A DNA stretch of 41,834 nucleotides, from positions 1 through 41,834 of the forward strand of contig DATAWZ010000181.1 in assembly GCA_036266975.1 (NCBI GenBank). Direction: 5' to 3'. Shown here piece after piece: positions 1 to 7,539 of the stretch. The translations under genes were made by a program, and so were the position numbers. The stretch's first letter is position 1. Each line of letters begins with the position of its first letter. This DNA comes from DATAWZ01 sp036266975 (GTDB lineage: Bacteria; Actinomycetota; Thermoleophilia; Solirubrobacterales; Solirubrobacteraceae). The notes beneath the pieces were generated by a model. The model was not told the origin of the DNA and did no database searches. It worked only from the letters and a program-made list of their open reading frames with translations.

Positions 1-141
1 TCGAGCGGCCACAGCACGGTTACCATCAATCCAAGCGGCTCCCAGATCACGGCGACCGTCGTAGCGGCGGCGCCCAGCGACCCCTTCTGCATAGCGAATA
101 CGACCGCGGTCATCGACCGCGCCGGCTCCGCGGGCGGCTAG
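1..141 (+). CDS. C-terminal fragment of an unidentified protein
   Basis: The frame is open from the first base of the window and ends in TAG at 139-141, giving 46 residues of a C-terminus. The piece is rich in Ser, Thr, Ala and Gly, has one Cys, and contains a short alternating beta-like stretch (STVTINPSGSQITATVVAAA). That composition fits the end of a secreted or surface protein of the kind found elsewhere in the window, but no family can be named. The next gene converges on it with 9 bases between the stop codons. The frame could be open by chance in this GC-rich DNA, so confidence is moderate. Confidence 0.45.
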   Translation, partial: SSGHSTVTINPSGSQITATVVAAAPSDPFCIANTTAVIDRAGSAGG

Positions 142-150
142 CGCCCGGCC

Positions 151-807
151 TCAGGCGCGCGGGAGCACCACGAACGCGACGATCGCGTAGTGGATGCTCG
201 CGGCGGCGAGCACGAGCACGTGAAAGACCTCGTGGTAGCCGAACACGCCCGGCACCGGGTCGGGCCGCTGGCGGGCGTAGACGACCGCGCCGACCGTGTA
301 GAGCACACCGCCGAGCGCGATGGCCAGGACCGCGGCAAGCCCGAGCGAGTTCGTGAGCTGGCCCATGGCGGCGACCGAGACCCAGCCCAGCCCGACGGCG
401 AGCAGGGCCGAGATCCAGCGCGGGTGCGTGACCCAGACGAACTCGAGCACGCCCGCGGCGAGCGCCGCGCACCACACGCCGACGAGGACCGCGGTGGCCA
501 GCGGCCCGTGCATGGCCAGCAGCGCGAAGGGCGTGTAGGTGCCGGCGATCAGCACGAAGATCATCGAGTGATCCACGCGCCGCATCCAACGTCGCGCCGC
601 CGGCCGCCAGTCGCGGCGGTGGTAGAGCGCGCTGGTGCCCAGAAGCGCTGAGACCGCAAGCGCGTAGACGATCGCCCCGACCAGGCCGCGGCCGGCCGGA
701 GCCGTCGCGACGAGCGCGACGCCGCAGGCGACCGAGACGAAGAAGCCGATCTCGTGCGAGACGCCGCGCAGCCGAGGGCGCGCCGCCTCCACGAGGCCTG
801 CGCTCAT
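151..807 (-). CDS. Hemolysin III / TrhA-family membrane protein
   Basis: A 218-residue membrane protein of the hemolysin-III (YqfA/TrhA, PAQR-like) family, with about seven hydrophobic segments between residues 18 and 215. The family's metal-site motifs are present: the first-helix HEIGFF at about residue 18, S-A-L-Y-H at 59-63, Asp79-His80 in RRVDHSMIF, and H-E-V-F-H at 192-196 near the C-terminus. Bacterial members are linked to membrane-lipid or fluidity homeostasis; the haemolysin name is historical. The ATG at 805-807 overlaps the desaturase stop by four bases (ATGA), so the two are probably translationally coupled. A membrane-fluidity role fits that partner. Family assignment is firm; the exact function is not. 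Confidence 0.9.
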   Translation of the reverse strand: MSAGLVEAARPRLRGVSHEIGFFVSVACGVALVATAPAGRGLVGAIVYALAVSALLGTSALYHRRDWRPAARRWMRRVDHSMIFVLIAGTYTPFALLAMHGPLATAVLVGVWCAALAAGVLEFVWVTHPRWISALLAVGLGWVSVAAMGQLTNSLGLAAVLAIALGGVLYTVGAVVYARQRPDPVPGVFGYHEVFHVLVLAAASIHYAIVAFVVLPRA

Positions 808-1715
808 GCCGTCGAGGTCGTGGCCCCGGCGCCGGCCAGGCGGCTGGCCGCGCGCTCGGGGGAGACTCGCACCACGTCCCAGACCAGGCCGAGGCGCTGC
901 ATGACCAGGATCACCCAGCCGGAGGGGTCGAGCTCGTACCAGCGCAGCCCGTGGAAGGCCGAGCGCGGGAACGCGTGGTGGTTGTGGTGCCAAGCCTCGC
1001 CGAGGGAGGGCAGCGCGATCCACCACACGTTGGTCGAGTGGTCCTCGAGGTCGAAGCGGCGCGACCCGAAGAAGTGGCAGATCGAGTTGATGCTCCAGGT
1101 CACGTGGTGCACCAGGAAGATGCGTACCAGGCCGGCCCAAAGCAGGGCCCACAGACCGGTGGTCAGCGAGCCGCCGCTGATGGCGAAGCCAAGCAGGAAC
1201 GGCACGAGCAGGCTCCCCAGCGCAAGCAGCGGGAAGGCACGATTGATCGCGCGCATCGCCGGGTCCTCGCACAGGTCCGGGGCGTAGCGGCGCGAGGAGG
1301 CCTGGCCGTGAGTGGAGAACAGCCAGCCGACGTGCGCGTGCCAGAGCCCGCGCATCATCCCGCCCAGTCCAGCGCCCTGCCCGACGTGCGGGCTGTGCGG
1401 GTCACCCTCCTCGTCGGTGAAGGTGTGGTGCTTGCGATGGTCGGCGACCCAGTCGATGACCGAGCCCTGCACGGCGTAGGAGCCGGCGACGGCGAAGGTC
1501 AAGCGCAGCCAGCGGTGGGTCTCGAAGGCGCGATGCGTGAGCAGCCGGTGGAAGCCGATCGTGATCCCGAAGGCGGTGAAGAGGTACATGCCGGCGAAGA
1601 TGGCGAGGTCGAGCGGGCCGAGCGTGTGGTGCCAGGCGGCGACCGCGGCGCCGATCAACGCGAGGAACGGAACGACGACGGCGGCGATGTTCGCATTACG
1701 TTCGAGTCGGGTCAT
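804..1715 (-). CDS. Membrane fatty-acid (acyl-CoA/acyl-lipid) desaturase
   Basis: A 303-residue integral-membrane di-iron desaturase of the stearoyl-CoA 9-desaturase type. It introduces a cis double bond into a saturated acyl chain using O2 and an electron donor. All three histidine boxes are intact: HRLLTH at 56-61, HRKHH at 93-97 and HHNHH at 243-247. Hydrophobic stretches at about 10-50, 70-90, 160-180 and 185-205 supply the membrane helices. The start is the ATG at 1713-1715; there is no clear Shine-Dalgarno. A two-codon start-stop (ATG TCA TGA) at 1712-1720 overlaps it. It is first in an operon with the hemolysin-III-like gene and divergent from a PucR-type regulator 72 bases away, which is the obvious candidate to control it. 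Confidence 0.92.
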   Translation of the reverse strand: MTRLERNANIAAVVVPFLALIGAAVAAWHHTLGPLDLAIFAGMYLFTAFGITIGFHRLLTHRAFETHRWLRLTFAVAGSYAVQGSVIDWVADHRKHHTFTDEEGDPHSPHVGQGAGLGGMMRGLWHAHVGWLFSTHGQASSRRYAPDLCEDPAMRAINRAFPLLALGSLLVPFLLGFAISGGSLTTGLWALLWAGLVRIFLVHHVTWSINSICHFFGSRRFDLEDHSTNVWWIALPSLGEAWHHNHHAFPRSAFHGLRWYELDPSGWVILVMQRLGLVWDVVRVSPERAASRLAGAGATTSTA

Positions 1716-1719
1716 GACA

Positions 1720-1787
1720 TTGAGCGTACGCGCTGAAATCGCTAGCCTCTGCTCACGTTCGGCACCCCGCAGGGGACAATTCTTGTC
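1720..1787 (+). promoter_or_regulatory. Divergent promoter region with inverted-repeat operator candidate
   Basis: Toward the regulator gene there is a plausible sigma-70-type promoter: TTGAGC at 1720-1725, a 17-base spacer, and TAGCCT at 1743-1748. Immediately before the regulator ATG lies an inverted repeat, GACAA (1775-1779), TTC, TTGTC (1783-1787). The preceding AGGGGA can act as its ribosome-binding site. A repressor on this repeat would cover the start region of the regulator gene. The promoter and operator roles are inferred from sequence only. Confidence 0.4.
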
Positions 1788-3008
1788 ATGAGTGCACAAG
1801 AGCGCGAGCCCTGGCAGTCGATCGACACCGCATTCGCCGAGGTGCTCGCGTCCGAGCTGGAGGAGATCGGCGCGGAGATCATCGAGGCGATCGGCGCCGC
1901 CATCCCCGAGTACCGCCGGCCGATGGAGGGCACGCTCGGGCGCGGCGTGCGCAGCGGCGTCGGCCAGGCACTCGGCCAGTTCGTGCAGCTGATCGGCGAG
2001 CACGAGCCCGGGGTCACGATCGAGACCGGCCGGCCGGTCTACGAGGCGCTCGGTCGCGGCGAGCTGCGCGCCGGGCGCAGCCTGGACGCCCTGCAGGCCG
2101 CCTACCGCCTCGGCGCGCGCGTGGCCTGGCGGCGCGTCGCCGCGGCCGCCGCCGCCGCGGGCGCGAGCGCCGAGCAGATGGCGCTGCTGGCCGAGGCGAT
2201 CTTCGCCTATATCGACCAGATCTCGGCGATCTCGGTCGAGGGCTACGCTGCGGCGCAGGCCGAGGAGGCGGGCGAGCTGCAGCGCCGCCGCCAGCGGCTG
2301 GTGCGCCTGCTGGTGGCCGACGGCGCCGCGCGAGCGGCGCCGGCCGATGTCGAGGCGGCGGCAGTCGAGGCGCGCTGGCCGCTCCCGCGCCGCCTCGGGG
2401 TGCTGCTCGTGACGGGAGGCGATCCGGCGAGGCTCGCCGGCCGCCTCGGCGCGGGCGTGATCGGCGCGAGCCTCCCCGAGGGCGTGGCCTGTCTGCTCGT
2501 CCCCGACCCAGCCGGTCCCGGCCGGCGCGCGCAGATCGAGGCAGCCCTGGGCGGGCGATCCGCCGCCCTGGGCCCCGAGGTCGCCTGGCCGCGCACGCCG
2601 CACAGCCTCGAGCGGGCGGCCGGGGTCCTGCGCCTACGCGAGCTGGGGGCGATCACCGGCGACGGCCTCGTGCTCGCCGAAGACTGGCTGTGCGAGCTGA
2701 TCGTCCACCGCGACCCCGTGCTGCTGGCCGAGCTCGCCGAGCGTCATCTGGGGGCGCTCGCCGACGCGGGCGAGAAGCTCACGGCGACGCTCGCGTCGTG
2801 GCTCGATCACCAGGGCTCGATCGCGGCGGTGGCCGCCGAGCTCTCGATCCACCGCCAGACCGTGCGCTACCGGCTCGCGCGCCTGCGCGAGCTGCTCGGC
2901 GCCGGGCTCGACGATCCTCGGGTGCGCTTCGAGCTGCAGGTCGCGCTGCGCGGCGAGCGCGTTCAGGAGGCCGCGAGCGAGTCCTCGAGCGCCACGATCC
3001 GCTCGTAG
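1788..3008 (+). CDS. PucR/CdaR-type helix-turn-helix transcriptional regulator
   Basis: A 406-residue protein. Residues 1-170 are helical (RsbR/PucR-like N-terminal region, LDALQAAYRLGARVAWRR), the middle is a GGDEF-like degenerate alpha/beta region, and the C-terminus carries the PucR family helix-turn-helix at about 335-375 (SIAAVAAELSIHRQTVRYRL). Family members are DNA-binding regulators whose HTH is always at the C-terminus. The gene is divergent from the desaturase operon, so regulation of membrane lipid desaturation is a reasonable inference. The last dozen or so codons after VALRGERVQEA read into DNA that, on the other strand, is a glycoside-hydrolase remnant. The native C-terminus may therefore have been replaced. 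Confidence 0.85.
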   Translation: MSAQEREPWQSIDTAFAEVLASELEEIGAEIIEAIGAAIPEYRRPMEGTLGRGVRSGVGQALGQFVQLIGEHEPGVTIETGRPVYEALGRGELRAGRSLDALQAAYRLGARVAWRRVAAAAAAAGASAEQMALLAEAIFAYIDQISAISVEGYAAAQAEEAGELQRRRQRLVRLLVADGAARAAPADVEAAAVEARWPLPRRLGVLLVTGGDPARLAGRLGAGVIGASLPEGVACLLVPDPAGPGRRAQIEAALGGRSAALGPEVAWPRTPHSLERAAGVLRLRELGAITGDGLVLAEDWLCELIVHRDPVLLAELAERHLGALADAGEKLTATLASWLDHQGSIAAVAAELSIHRQTVRYRLARLRELLGAGLDDPRVRFELQVALRGERVQEAASESSSATIRS

Positions 3009-3043
3009 CAGGCCTGGAGCGGGACCTCGGGCAGGGCGCCGCT
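2963..3043 (-). pseudogene. Remnant of the C-terminus of a family 3 glycoside hydrolase
   Basis: The minus strand encodes 26 residues and a TGA that match the end of the intact family 3 hydrolase at 3441-4535. Both have S-G-A-L, exactly ten residues, then RIVALEDSLA here and RIVALKDALA in the intact gene. Nothing upstream in the frame resembles the rest of the enzyme, so this is a tail left after a duplication or deletion. It overlaps the 3' end of the PucR-type gene on the other strand. The identical spacing makes chance similarity unlikely, but the match is short. Confidence 0.6.
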
Positions 3044-3156
3044 GCCGGGGACGCGGCGCCCTCCGGGGCGAGCACGGCGCATGGGCTGGCCTGAATGGGG
3101 CGCTTGCCGTCCGGTGGGCAGCGCCTCGCCGGCGCTGTGGCCCTCGCGGCTGGCCT

Positions 3157-3371
3157 TCACGAGGCGCTCGCCGCGATCGTGATCGTGTCGCCGCGCCGGG
3201 CGGCGGCGACCGCCGCTCGCGGCGTCGTGCAGGAGATCCCCTCGCAGGAGCCCCGTCTCCGCCGCCCGTCACGGTCCAGGTCGTGGCCTGGGCACGCGCC
3301 GGCGCGCTCAGCGCGAGCGCGGGCAGCGCGATCCAGCGCCGGGGGTGCTTGCCCGACTCGATCCCTCGCAT
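3157..3371 (-). pseudogene. Frameshifted N-terminal remnant of a secreted beta-helix (CSLREA-type) protein
   Basis: From an ATG at 3371 the minus strand gives a signal-peptide-like start and AQATTWTVTGGGDG, nearly the mature N-terminus of the two intact beta-helix proteins at 5281-9716. At about 3252 the homology moves to another frame: GSCEGISCTTPRAAVAAARR then GDTITI, matching GSCNGSSCTTLRAAIAAAQS then GDTIDL in the downstream paralogue. It stops at TGA 3157-3159. About 65 codons of a 750-codon gene survive, with a frameshift. Together with the hydrolase tail at 2963-3043 this marks a decayed second copy of the neighbouring cluster. Confidence 0.75.
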
Positions 3372-3440
3372 CCTGATCGAGCGGTCGGGTGCCACCCGAC
3401 TCTTGGCCGCCGCGGCCAGCTGGGTTGCCCGAGACCGCCC

Positions 3441-4535
3441 TCAGGAGCCGCCGTGCCCGGCGAGCGCGTCCTTGAGCGCGACGATGCGCGCGTAGGCGGC
3501 GGCGATCGAGGCGGCGCTCAGCGCGCCACTGCGGGCCTCGGCCAGCAGCGCAGTCAACTCGCCCGGGGCGTCGTCGGTGAACAGCAGGATGTCGGTACCC
3601 GCCCGAGCGGCGAGCGCGCCGGCTCGGATCTCGCCGTAGCCGGTCGGCCCGGCGAGCGAATCGGTGATCGTGACGCCCTTGAAGCCGAGGCGATCGCGCA
3701 GCAGTCCGGTGATGATCCTCGCCGACAGCGCCGCCGGGCGGCCACTGGGGTCGTAGGCGGGGACGGCGGCGGTGGTGACCAGCACGCAGTCGATGCCCTG
3801 TGCGATCAGCTCGCGATACGGGACCAGCGCCTGGTCGAGCTGCGCGGGCGTGGGGTGCAGAACGTCGAGCTGATCGTCGGTGCTGACCGTCGCCGTCCCC
3901 AGACCAGGGAAGTGCTTGGCCGTCGCGGCCACGCCGGCGGCCTGGACGCCGGCAGCGAAGGGTCCCGCGTAGGTCGCGACGGTGCTCGCGCGGGCGGCGA
4001 ACGCGCGGCCCTGCTCGGCGATGAACGCGTCCGCCGAGCTGGGGACGTCGACGACGGGAGCAAGGTCGAGGTTCACGCCGACGCCGTGCAGAAAGCGTCC
4101 GGTGGCCAATCCCTGCTGATAGGCGACCCGCGGGCGGTGCGAGGCGACCATCTGTGATGGCGAGAGTTGGGGCGGCGCGTCGGCGAAGCGCCTGACCTCG
4201 CCCCCCTCCTGGTCGACGGCGATCAGCAGCGGCGGGTTGCCGCCGGCGGACGCCGCGCGCTGCAGCGAGGCGGTCAGCGCGCGGGCCCGAGCGGCGGAGG
4301 AGATGTTGGCCCCGAACAGGATCACCGCGCCGAGGTCGCCGTGGCGGATGCGCTCGAGCAGCGTCGGGCTGGCCACCATCCCCGGGAAGCCGACCATGAT
4401 CCGCTGTCCGAGCATCCGCTGCAGCGAGACCGTCGCAGGCGCGGGAGCGCGGCGGCGCGTCGTCGATGAGGAGCACCCGACCAGCAGGCACATCACGGCG
4501 AGGAGCCCCGCGACGAGGCGAGCGGGGCCTCTCAC
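3441..4535 (-). CDS. Lipoprotein glycoside hydrolase family 3 (NagZ-like)
   Basis: About 364 residues with a lipoprotein signal: hydrophobic stretch, then LLVGC with the lipid-attached Cys at residue 21 followed by a Ser/Thr/Arg linker. The rest is a family 3 TIM-barrel of beta-N-acetylhexosaminidase type: VDQEGGEVRRF at about 108, KHFPGLG at about 207 and the nucleophile region TITDSL with Asp at about 292. Bacterial NagZ enzymes remove N-acetylglucosamine from peptidoglycan fragments. The Asp-x-His acid/base loop expected just after KHFPG reads STDDQL here, with no His, so the mechanism or substrate may differ. The start is GTG at 4535 with GAGGGA about six bases upstream. It is last in the minus-strand series after the toxin-antitoxin pair. 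Confidence 0.85.
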   Translation of the reverse strand: MRGPARLVAGLLAVMCLLVGCSSSTTRRRAPAPATVSLQRMLGQRIMVGFPGMVASPTLLERIRHGDLGAVILFGANISSAARARALTASLQRAASAGGNPPLLIAVDQEGGEVRRFADAPPQLSPSQMVASHRPRVAYQQGLATGRFLHGVGVNLDLAPVVDVPSSADAFIAEQGRAFAARASTVATYAGPFAAGVQAAGVAATAKHFPGLGTATVSTDDQLDVLHPTPAQLDQALVPYRELIAQGIDCVLVTTAAVPAYDPSGRPAALSARIITGLLRDRLGFKGVTITDSLAGPTGYGEIRAGALAARAGTDILLFTDDAPGELTALLAEARSGALSAASIAAAYARIVALKDALAGHGGS

Positions 4536-4628
4536 GACCGTCCCTCAGTCACAGGGCGGATGATCTCAGACGGTTCGTGCCGCGGGGCGGCAGCGGCGGA
4601 AGGCCATCGGCGCTGTAGCCGCGCTCGC

Positions 4629-5015
4629 TCAGACGCGCCTGACGTCCACGCCGGGAAGCTCGTCGAAGTCCCGGTCCTGCGTGTAGACCGGCACGGAGTG
4701 GGCGCGGGCGGTTGCCGCGATCCAGGCGTCCTGGACCTTGGGCCGGCGCCCGGCGGTGCGGGTAGCGGCGATCAGCTCTGCGAACGCGGAGGCGACCCGC
4801 TCGTCCACCGGCAGCGCGGCGTAGGTCGCGCGCGCGGCGCCGAGCGTCCGCAGGCGCTTGGCGCGGATCGCCTCGTCGGTGGCCATGTGGACGCCGAGTT
4901 CGAGCTCGGCGAGCGTTACCACCGAGATTGCCGCCTGGTCGGGAAGCTGCTCCGCGCTGAGCGGCTGCCCCTGCTCGGTGGCGATGAAGATCGACGTGTC
5001 GAGCAGGCCTCTCAA
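4629..5015 (-). CDS. VapC-type PIN-domain toxin
   Basis: A 128-residue PIN-domain ribonuclease. The acidic active-site set is complete: Asp in LLDTS near the N-terminus, Glu in LAELELG at about 45, and Asp in KVQDAWIAATA and YTQDRDFDEL toward the C-terminus. Relatives cleave tRNA or other RNAs and are held inactive by a partner antitoxin. I place the start at TTG 5013-5015, which overlaps the antitoxin stop (TTGA). It gives the typical N-terminus M-R-G-L-L-D-T-S-I-F. No ATG fits. The overlap is the usual coupling in toxin-antitoxin operons. The RNA target cannot be read from the sequence. Confidence 0.88.
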   Translation of the reverse strand: MRGLLDTSIFIATEQGQPLSAEQLPDQAAISVVTLAELELGVHMATDEAIRAKRLRTLGAARATYAALPVDERVASAFAELIAATRTAGRRPKVQDAWIAATARAHSVPVYTQDRDFDELPGVDVRRV

Positions 5016-5269
5016 AGCTGGTCGATCGTGTCCGGTAGCGCATCGGCCAGATCGTCGCGCAGGGCGGGATCGGCCTGGATCAGTTCGTCGAGCGCGCGCT
5101 GCCTCGGCACCCAGGCCGAACGCCCCGGCAGGGGCGACAGCTCGGCGACCGCTCGGCGGTCGACCGTGATCCGGACCCGCTCCCCGGCCTCGACGCGACG
5201 CAGGACCTCGGCGGTGTGATTGCGCAGTTCCCGAACCGAGACCTCGTCCACGAGCGGACCGTAGCACAT
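5012..5269 (-). CDS. Phd/YefM-type antitoxin
   Basis: Up to 85 residues; an N-terminal DNA-binding Phd/YefM fold is recognisable in VSVRELRNHTAEVLRRVEAG and RVRITVDRRAVAELSPL. The C-terminal acidic tail (LRDDLADALPDTIDQL) would wrap the toxin. It should neutralise the adjacent PIN toxin and autorepress the operon. The start is uncertain: ATG at 5269 has no ribosome-binding site, while GTG at 5251 would begin VDEVSVREL, closer to usual family N-termini. A TACGGT element lies just upstream of that GTG. It begins 11 bases after the beta-helix gene stop on the same strand. Confidence 0.85.
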   Translation of the reverse strand: MCYGPLVDEVSVRELRNHTAEVLRRVEAGERVRITVDRRAVAELSPLPGRSAWVPRQRALDELIQADPALRDDLADALPDTIDQL

Positions 5270-5280
5270 GGGCTACAGGG

Positions 5281-7539
5281 TCAGGTGACCTTGAAGGCGA
5301 TGCTGAGCGGGCGCCCGGTCAACCCGCTGTGGGACGGGGTCACCGTCAGGCGGTAGTTGCCCTTCTTCAGGTGGTGGGCGTTCAGGTGGATGGTGTTGGT
5401 GCCGGCGGTGTCGGTGTGGGTGAGGGTGCCGGCGGGCACGAGCACCGTGCACGGCTTGCTGTGCTTGGGGTGCTTGCCGCTCTTGGGGAGCGCCTTGCAG
5501 GCGCCGTGCTTCTTGCGGGCGCCCTTCACCAGGCGGACGATCGATAGGCGTGTGGTGGCGGGCTCGCTGTCGCGGTAGGTGATCGTGGCGCCCTTCTTGG
5601 GCTTGACCGTGCCGGAGGAGATGTGAAGCCCGGACAGCGCTGGCGCCAGCGGCCTGGGCGTCGGGGTCGGGGTGGGCGTTGGGGTTGGCGTGGGGCCCGG
5701 CGGGGGCGGCACATATTCGTAGGCGCCGATGTCGCAGCGCGCCTCCTGGGGCCGGCGGGTGCCGAGCTCGTCGACGGTGAGCGCGTTGCCGCTGGCGTCG
5801 GTGCAGCCGGCGGGGTCGCCGGCGTCGATCGCCGAGCTGCCCGCGAGCAGCGGCACGACGGCGAGCGGGCTGCCGGCGAAGGTGCCGAGGTTCAGCGTGG
5901 AGTCGTTGGGGTGATCGCCGGTCCCGGTCAGGCCGCACTGGTTCGCGTCCTCGGCGTTGTAGCCCAGCGAGAGAATGCTCGTGCCGGACGCGGTCGCGCA
6001 GTTGCCGCCCGCGCCGGTTGCGCTGGACCCGGCGATCAGCGTGTCGTGCAGGCTCACCGAGCCCTCGGCGACGTAGAGGTTGCCGCCGCCGCCGGCCGGC
6101 GGCGCGGTGTTGCCGTCGAGCGTGACGTTCGCGAGGGTGCTGGTTCCACCGGAGAATGAGCTCCAGACCCCGCCGCCGAGGTCGGCCGCGCTGTCGTCGG
6201 CGATCGTGTCGTTGGTCAGTGCGCTCGCCCCGTTGGCGAGCGCGATCCCGCCCCCGGCCAGGGAGCTGTCCGACGGCCCGATCGTGCTCTGCGTGAGCGT
6301 CAGCGCTGCCGCGTAGATCGCGCCGCCGCCGCCCCCCGGCGCCGTGTCGTCGGCGAAGGTCGTCTGTGAGACGGTGGCGGCCTCGGCCGCGAGCCCGCCA
6401 CCGAGCCCGCCGCTGTCGTTGGGCAGGGCGCCGTCGATGTCCGCGTCCTCATCGGCGGTGTTGCCGCTGATCGTGCTCGAGCTGATCGAGGCGCTGACCG
6501 CCCCGGTCCAGATCGCGCCGCCCACTCCACCATCGCCGTAGCTGGTGGGTCCGGCGCCGTCCTGTCCCGCTCCGGCGACGTTGGCGTCGCTGGGGGTTCC
6601 CGCCTGGCCGAAGATACTGCCGCTCACCGTGAGCGACGACGCGCCCTGCGCGGCATACACCGCGCCGCCGTCGCCGCCCTGGCCACCCGCCGCGCCGCCG
6701 CTGGACACTCCGCCGCCGAGCGCCTGGTTGCCGTCGAAGGTGTCGCCGGTGACCATCGCCGTCGCGCCGCCGGCGATGCCGATCGCGCCGCCGTCGCCCC
6801 CTTGGTTTGCCCCCGTGACGCTGTCGTCGGCGGCCCCGCCGTCGGCCGCGTTGCCGGTGAACACGCTCGAGCTCACCGACAGCGTCGAGGGGGAGATGAA
6901 GCCGATCGCGCCGCCCGCGCCGCCCGTGTTGCCGTTGCTTCCGATCGCGTCCACGCCGCCCTGTGCGGAGTCGTTCGTGAACGTCGAGCCGGTCACCGTG
7001 AGATTGCCGCCGTTGCTGCCGATCGCGCCGCCGACGCCGGGGTTTCCGGCGGCGCCGCCGGCGGTGGCCGCGTCGGCGACGTCGCTGGTGAACGCGCAGT
7101 TCGTCACGGTCAGCGTCCCGCCGCTGTCGTCGTAGATCGCTCCACCGGCACCGTTCCCGCTCGCCGACCCCGGCGCGGTCGCGCCGGTGAAGGTCATGTC
7201 CTGCACGGTCAGGCTCGGGGCGGTGTCGATGATGAGCTGGTTGGTCGGGCTGGAGGTGAGGATCGTGGAGCTCTCGCCCATGCCGACGAGCGTGAGGCTG
7301 TCGCTGATCGACAGCGGAGGACTACTGCCATCGAGCGTGATCGTGGTGGGCGGCAGGTCGATCGTGTCGCCGCTCTGAGCCGCGGCGATCGCGGCGCGCA
7401 GGGTGGTGCACGAGCTGCCGTTGCAGCTGCCGCCGGGGTCGCCGCCGGTGGTGACGGTCCAGGTGGTCGCGGCCTGCGCGGCCGCGGGGGCGGCGAGCGC
7501 GAGCGCGGCGATCGCGGCGGCCAGGAGCGGGCGGCGCAT
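5281..7539 (-). CDS. Secreted beta-helix protein with CSLREA-like start and choice-of-anchor Q end (paralogue 1)
   Basis: A 752-residue exported protein. Residues 1-23 are a signal peptide ending AAPAAAQA. Next is a CSLREA-like region with paired Cys (GSCNGSSCTTLRAAIAAAQS, then GDTIDLPPTTITL). A long right-handed beta-helix of repeated Gly/Ala/Ser/Thr-rich coils follows (SSVFTGNAADGG, STISGNTADED and similar, to about residue 540). The end of the helix matches the choice-of-anchor Q pattern: SSAIDAGDPAGCTDASGN, then a C-D-I-G-A-Y-E-Y box. A Pro-Thr linker at about 615-630 leads to a C-terminal beta domain with a basic CKAL...KPCT loop. The ATG at 7537-7539 shares one base with the stop of the upstream paralogue. 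Likely cell-surface; ligand unknown. Confidence 0.85.
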   Translation of the reverse strand: MRRPLLAAAIAALALAAPAAAQAATTWTVTTGGDPGGSCNGSSCTTLRAAIAAAQSGDTIDLPPTTITLDGSSPPLSISDSLTLVGMGESSTILTSSPTNQLIIDTAPSLTVQDMTFTGATAPGSASGNGAGGAIYDDSGGTLTVTNCAFTSDVADAATAGGAAGNPGVGGAIGSNGGNLTVTGSTFTNDSAQGGVDAIGSNGNTGGAGGAIGFISPSTLSVSSSVFTGNAADGGAADDSVTGANQGGDGGAIGIAGGATAMVTGDTFDGNQALGGGVSSGGAAGGQGGDGGAVYAAQGASSLTVSGSIFGQAGTPSDANVAGAGQDGAGPTSYGDGGVGGAIWTGAVSASISSSTISGNTADEDADIDGALPNDSGGLGGGLAAEAATVSQTTFADDTAPGGGGGAIYAAALTLTQSTIGPSDSSLAGGGIALANGASALTNDTIADDSAADLGGGVWSSFSGGTSTLANVTLDGNTAPPAGGGGNLYVAEGSVSLHDTLIAGSSATGAGGNCATASGTSILSLGYNAEDANQCGLTGTGDHPNDSTLNLGTFAGSPLAVVPLLAGSSAIDAGDPAGCTDASGNALTVDELGTRRPQEARCDIGAYEYVPPPPGPTPTPTPTPTPTPRPLAPALSGLHISSGTVKPKKGATITYRDSEPATTRLSIVRLVKGARKKHGACKALPKSGKHPKHSKPCTVLVPAGTLTHTDTAGTNTIHLNAHHLKKGNYRLTVTPSHSGLTGRPLSIAFKVT

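Noticed and set aside
3009..3440. Plus-strand open frames in this interval
   Set aside because: They are Arg/Ala-rich with no motif and lie opposite recognisable minus-strand remnants.
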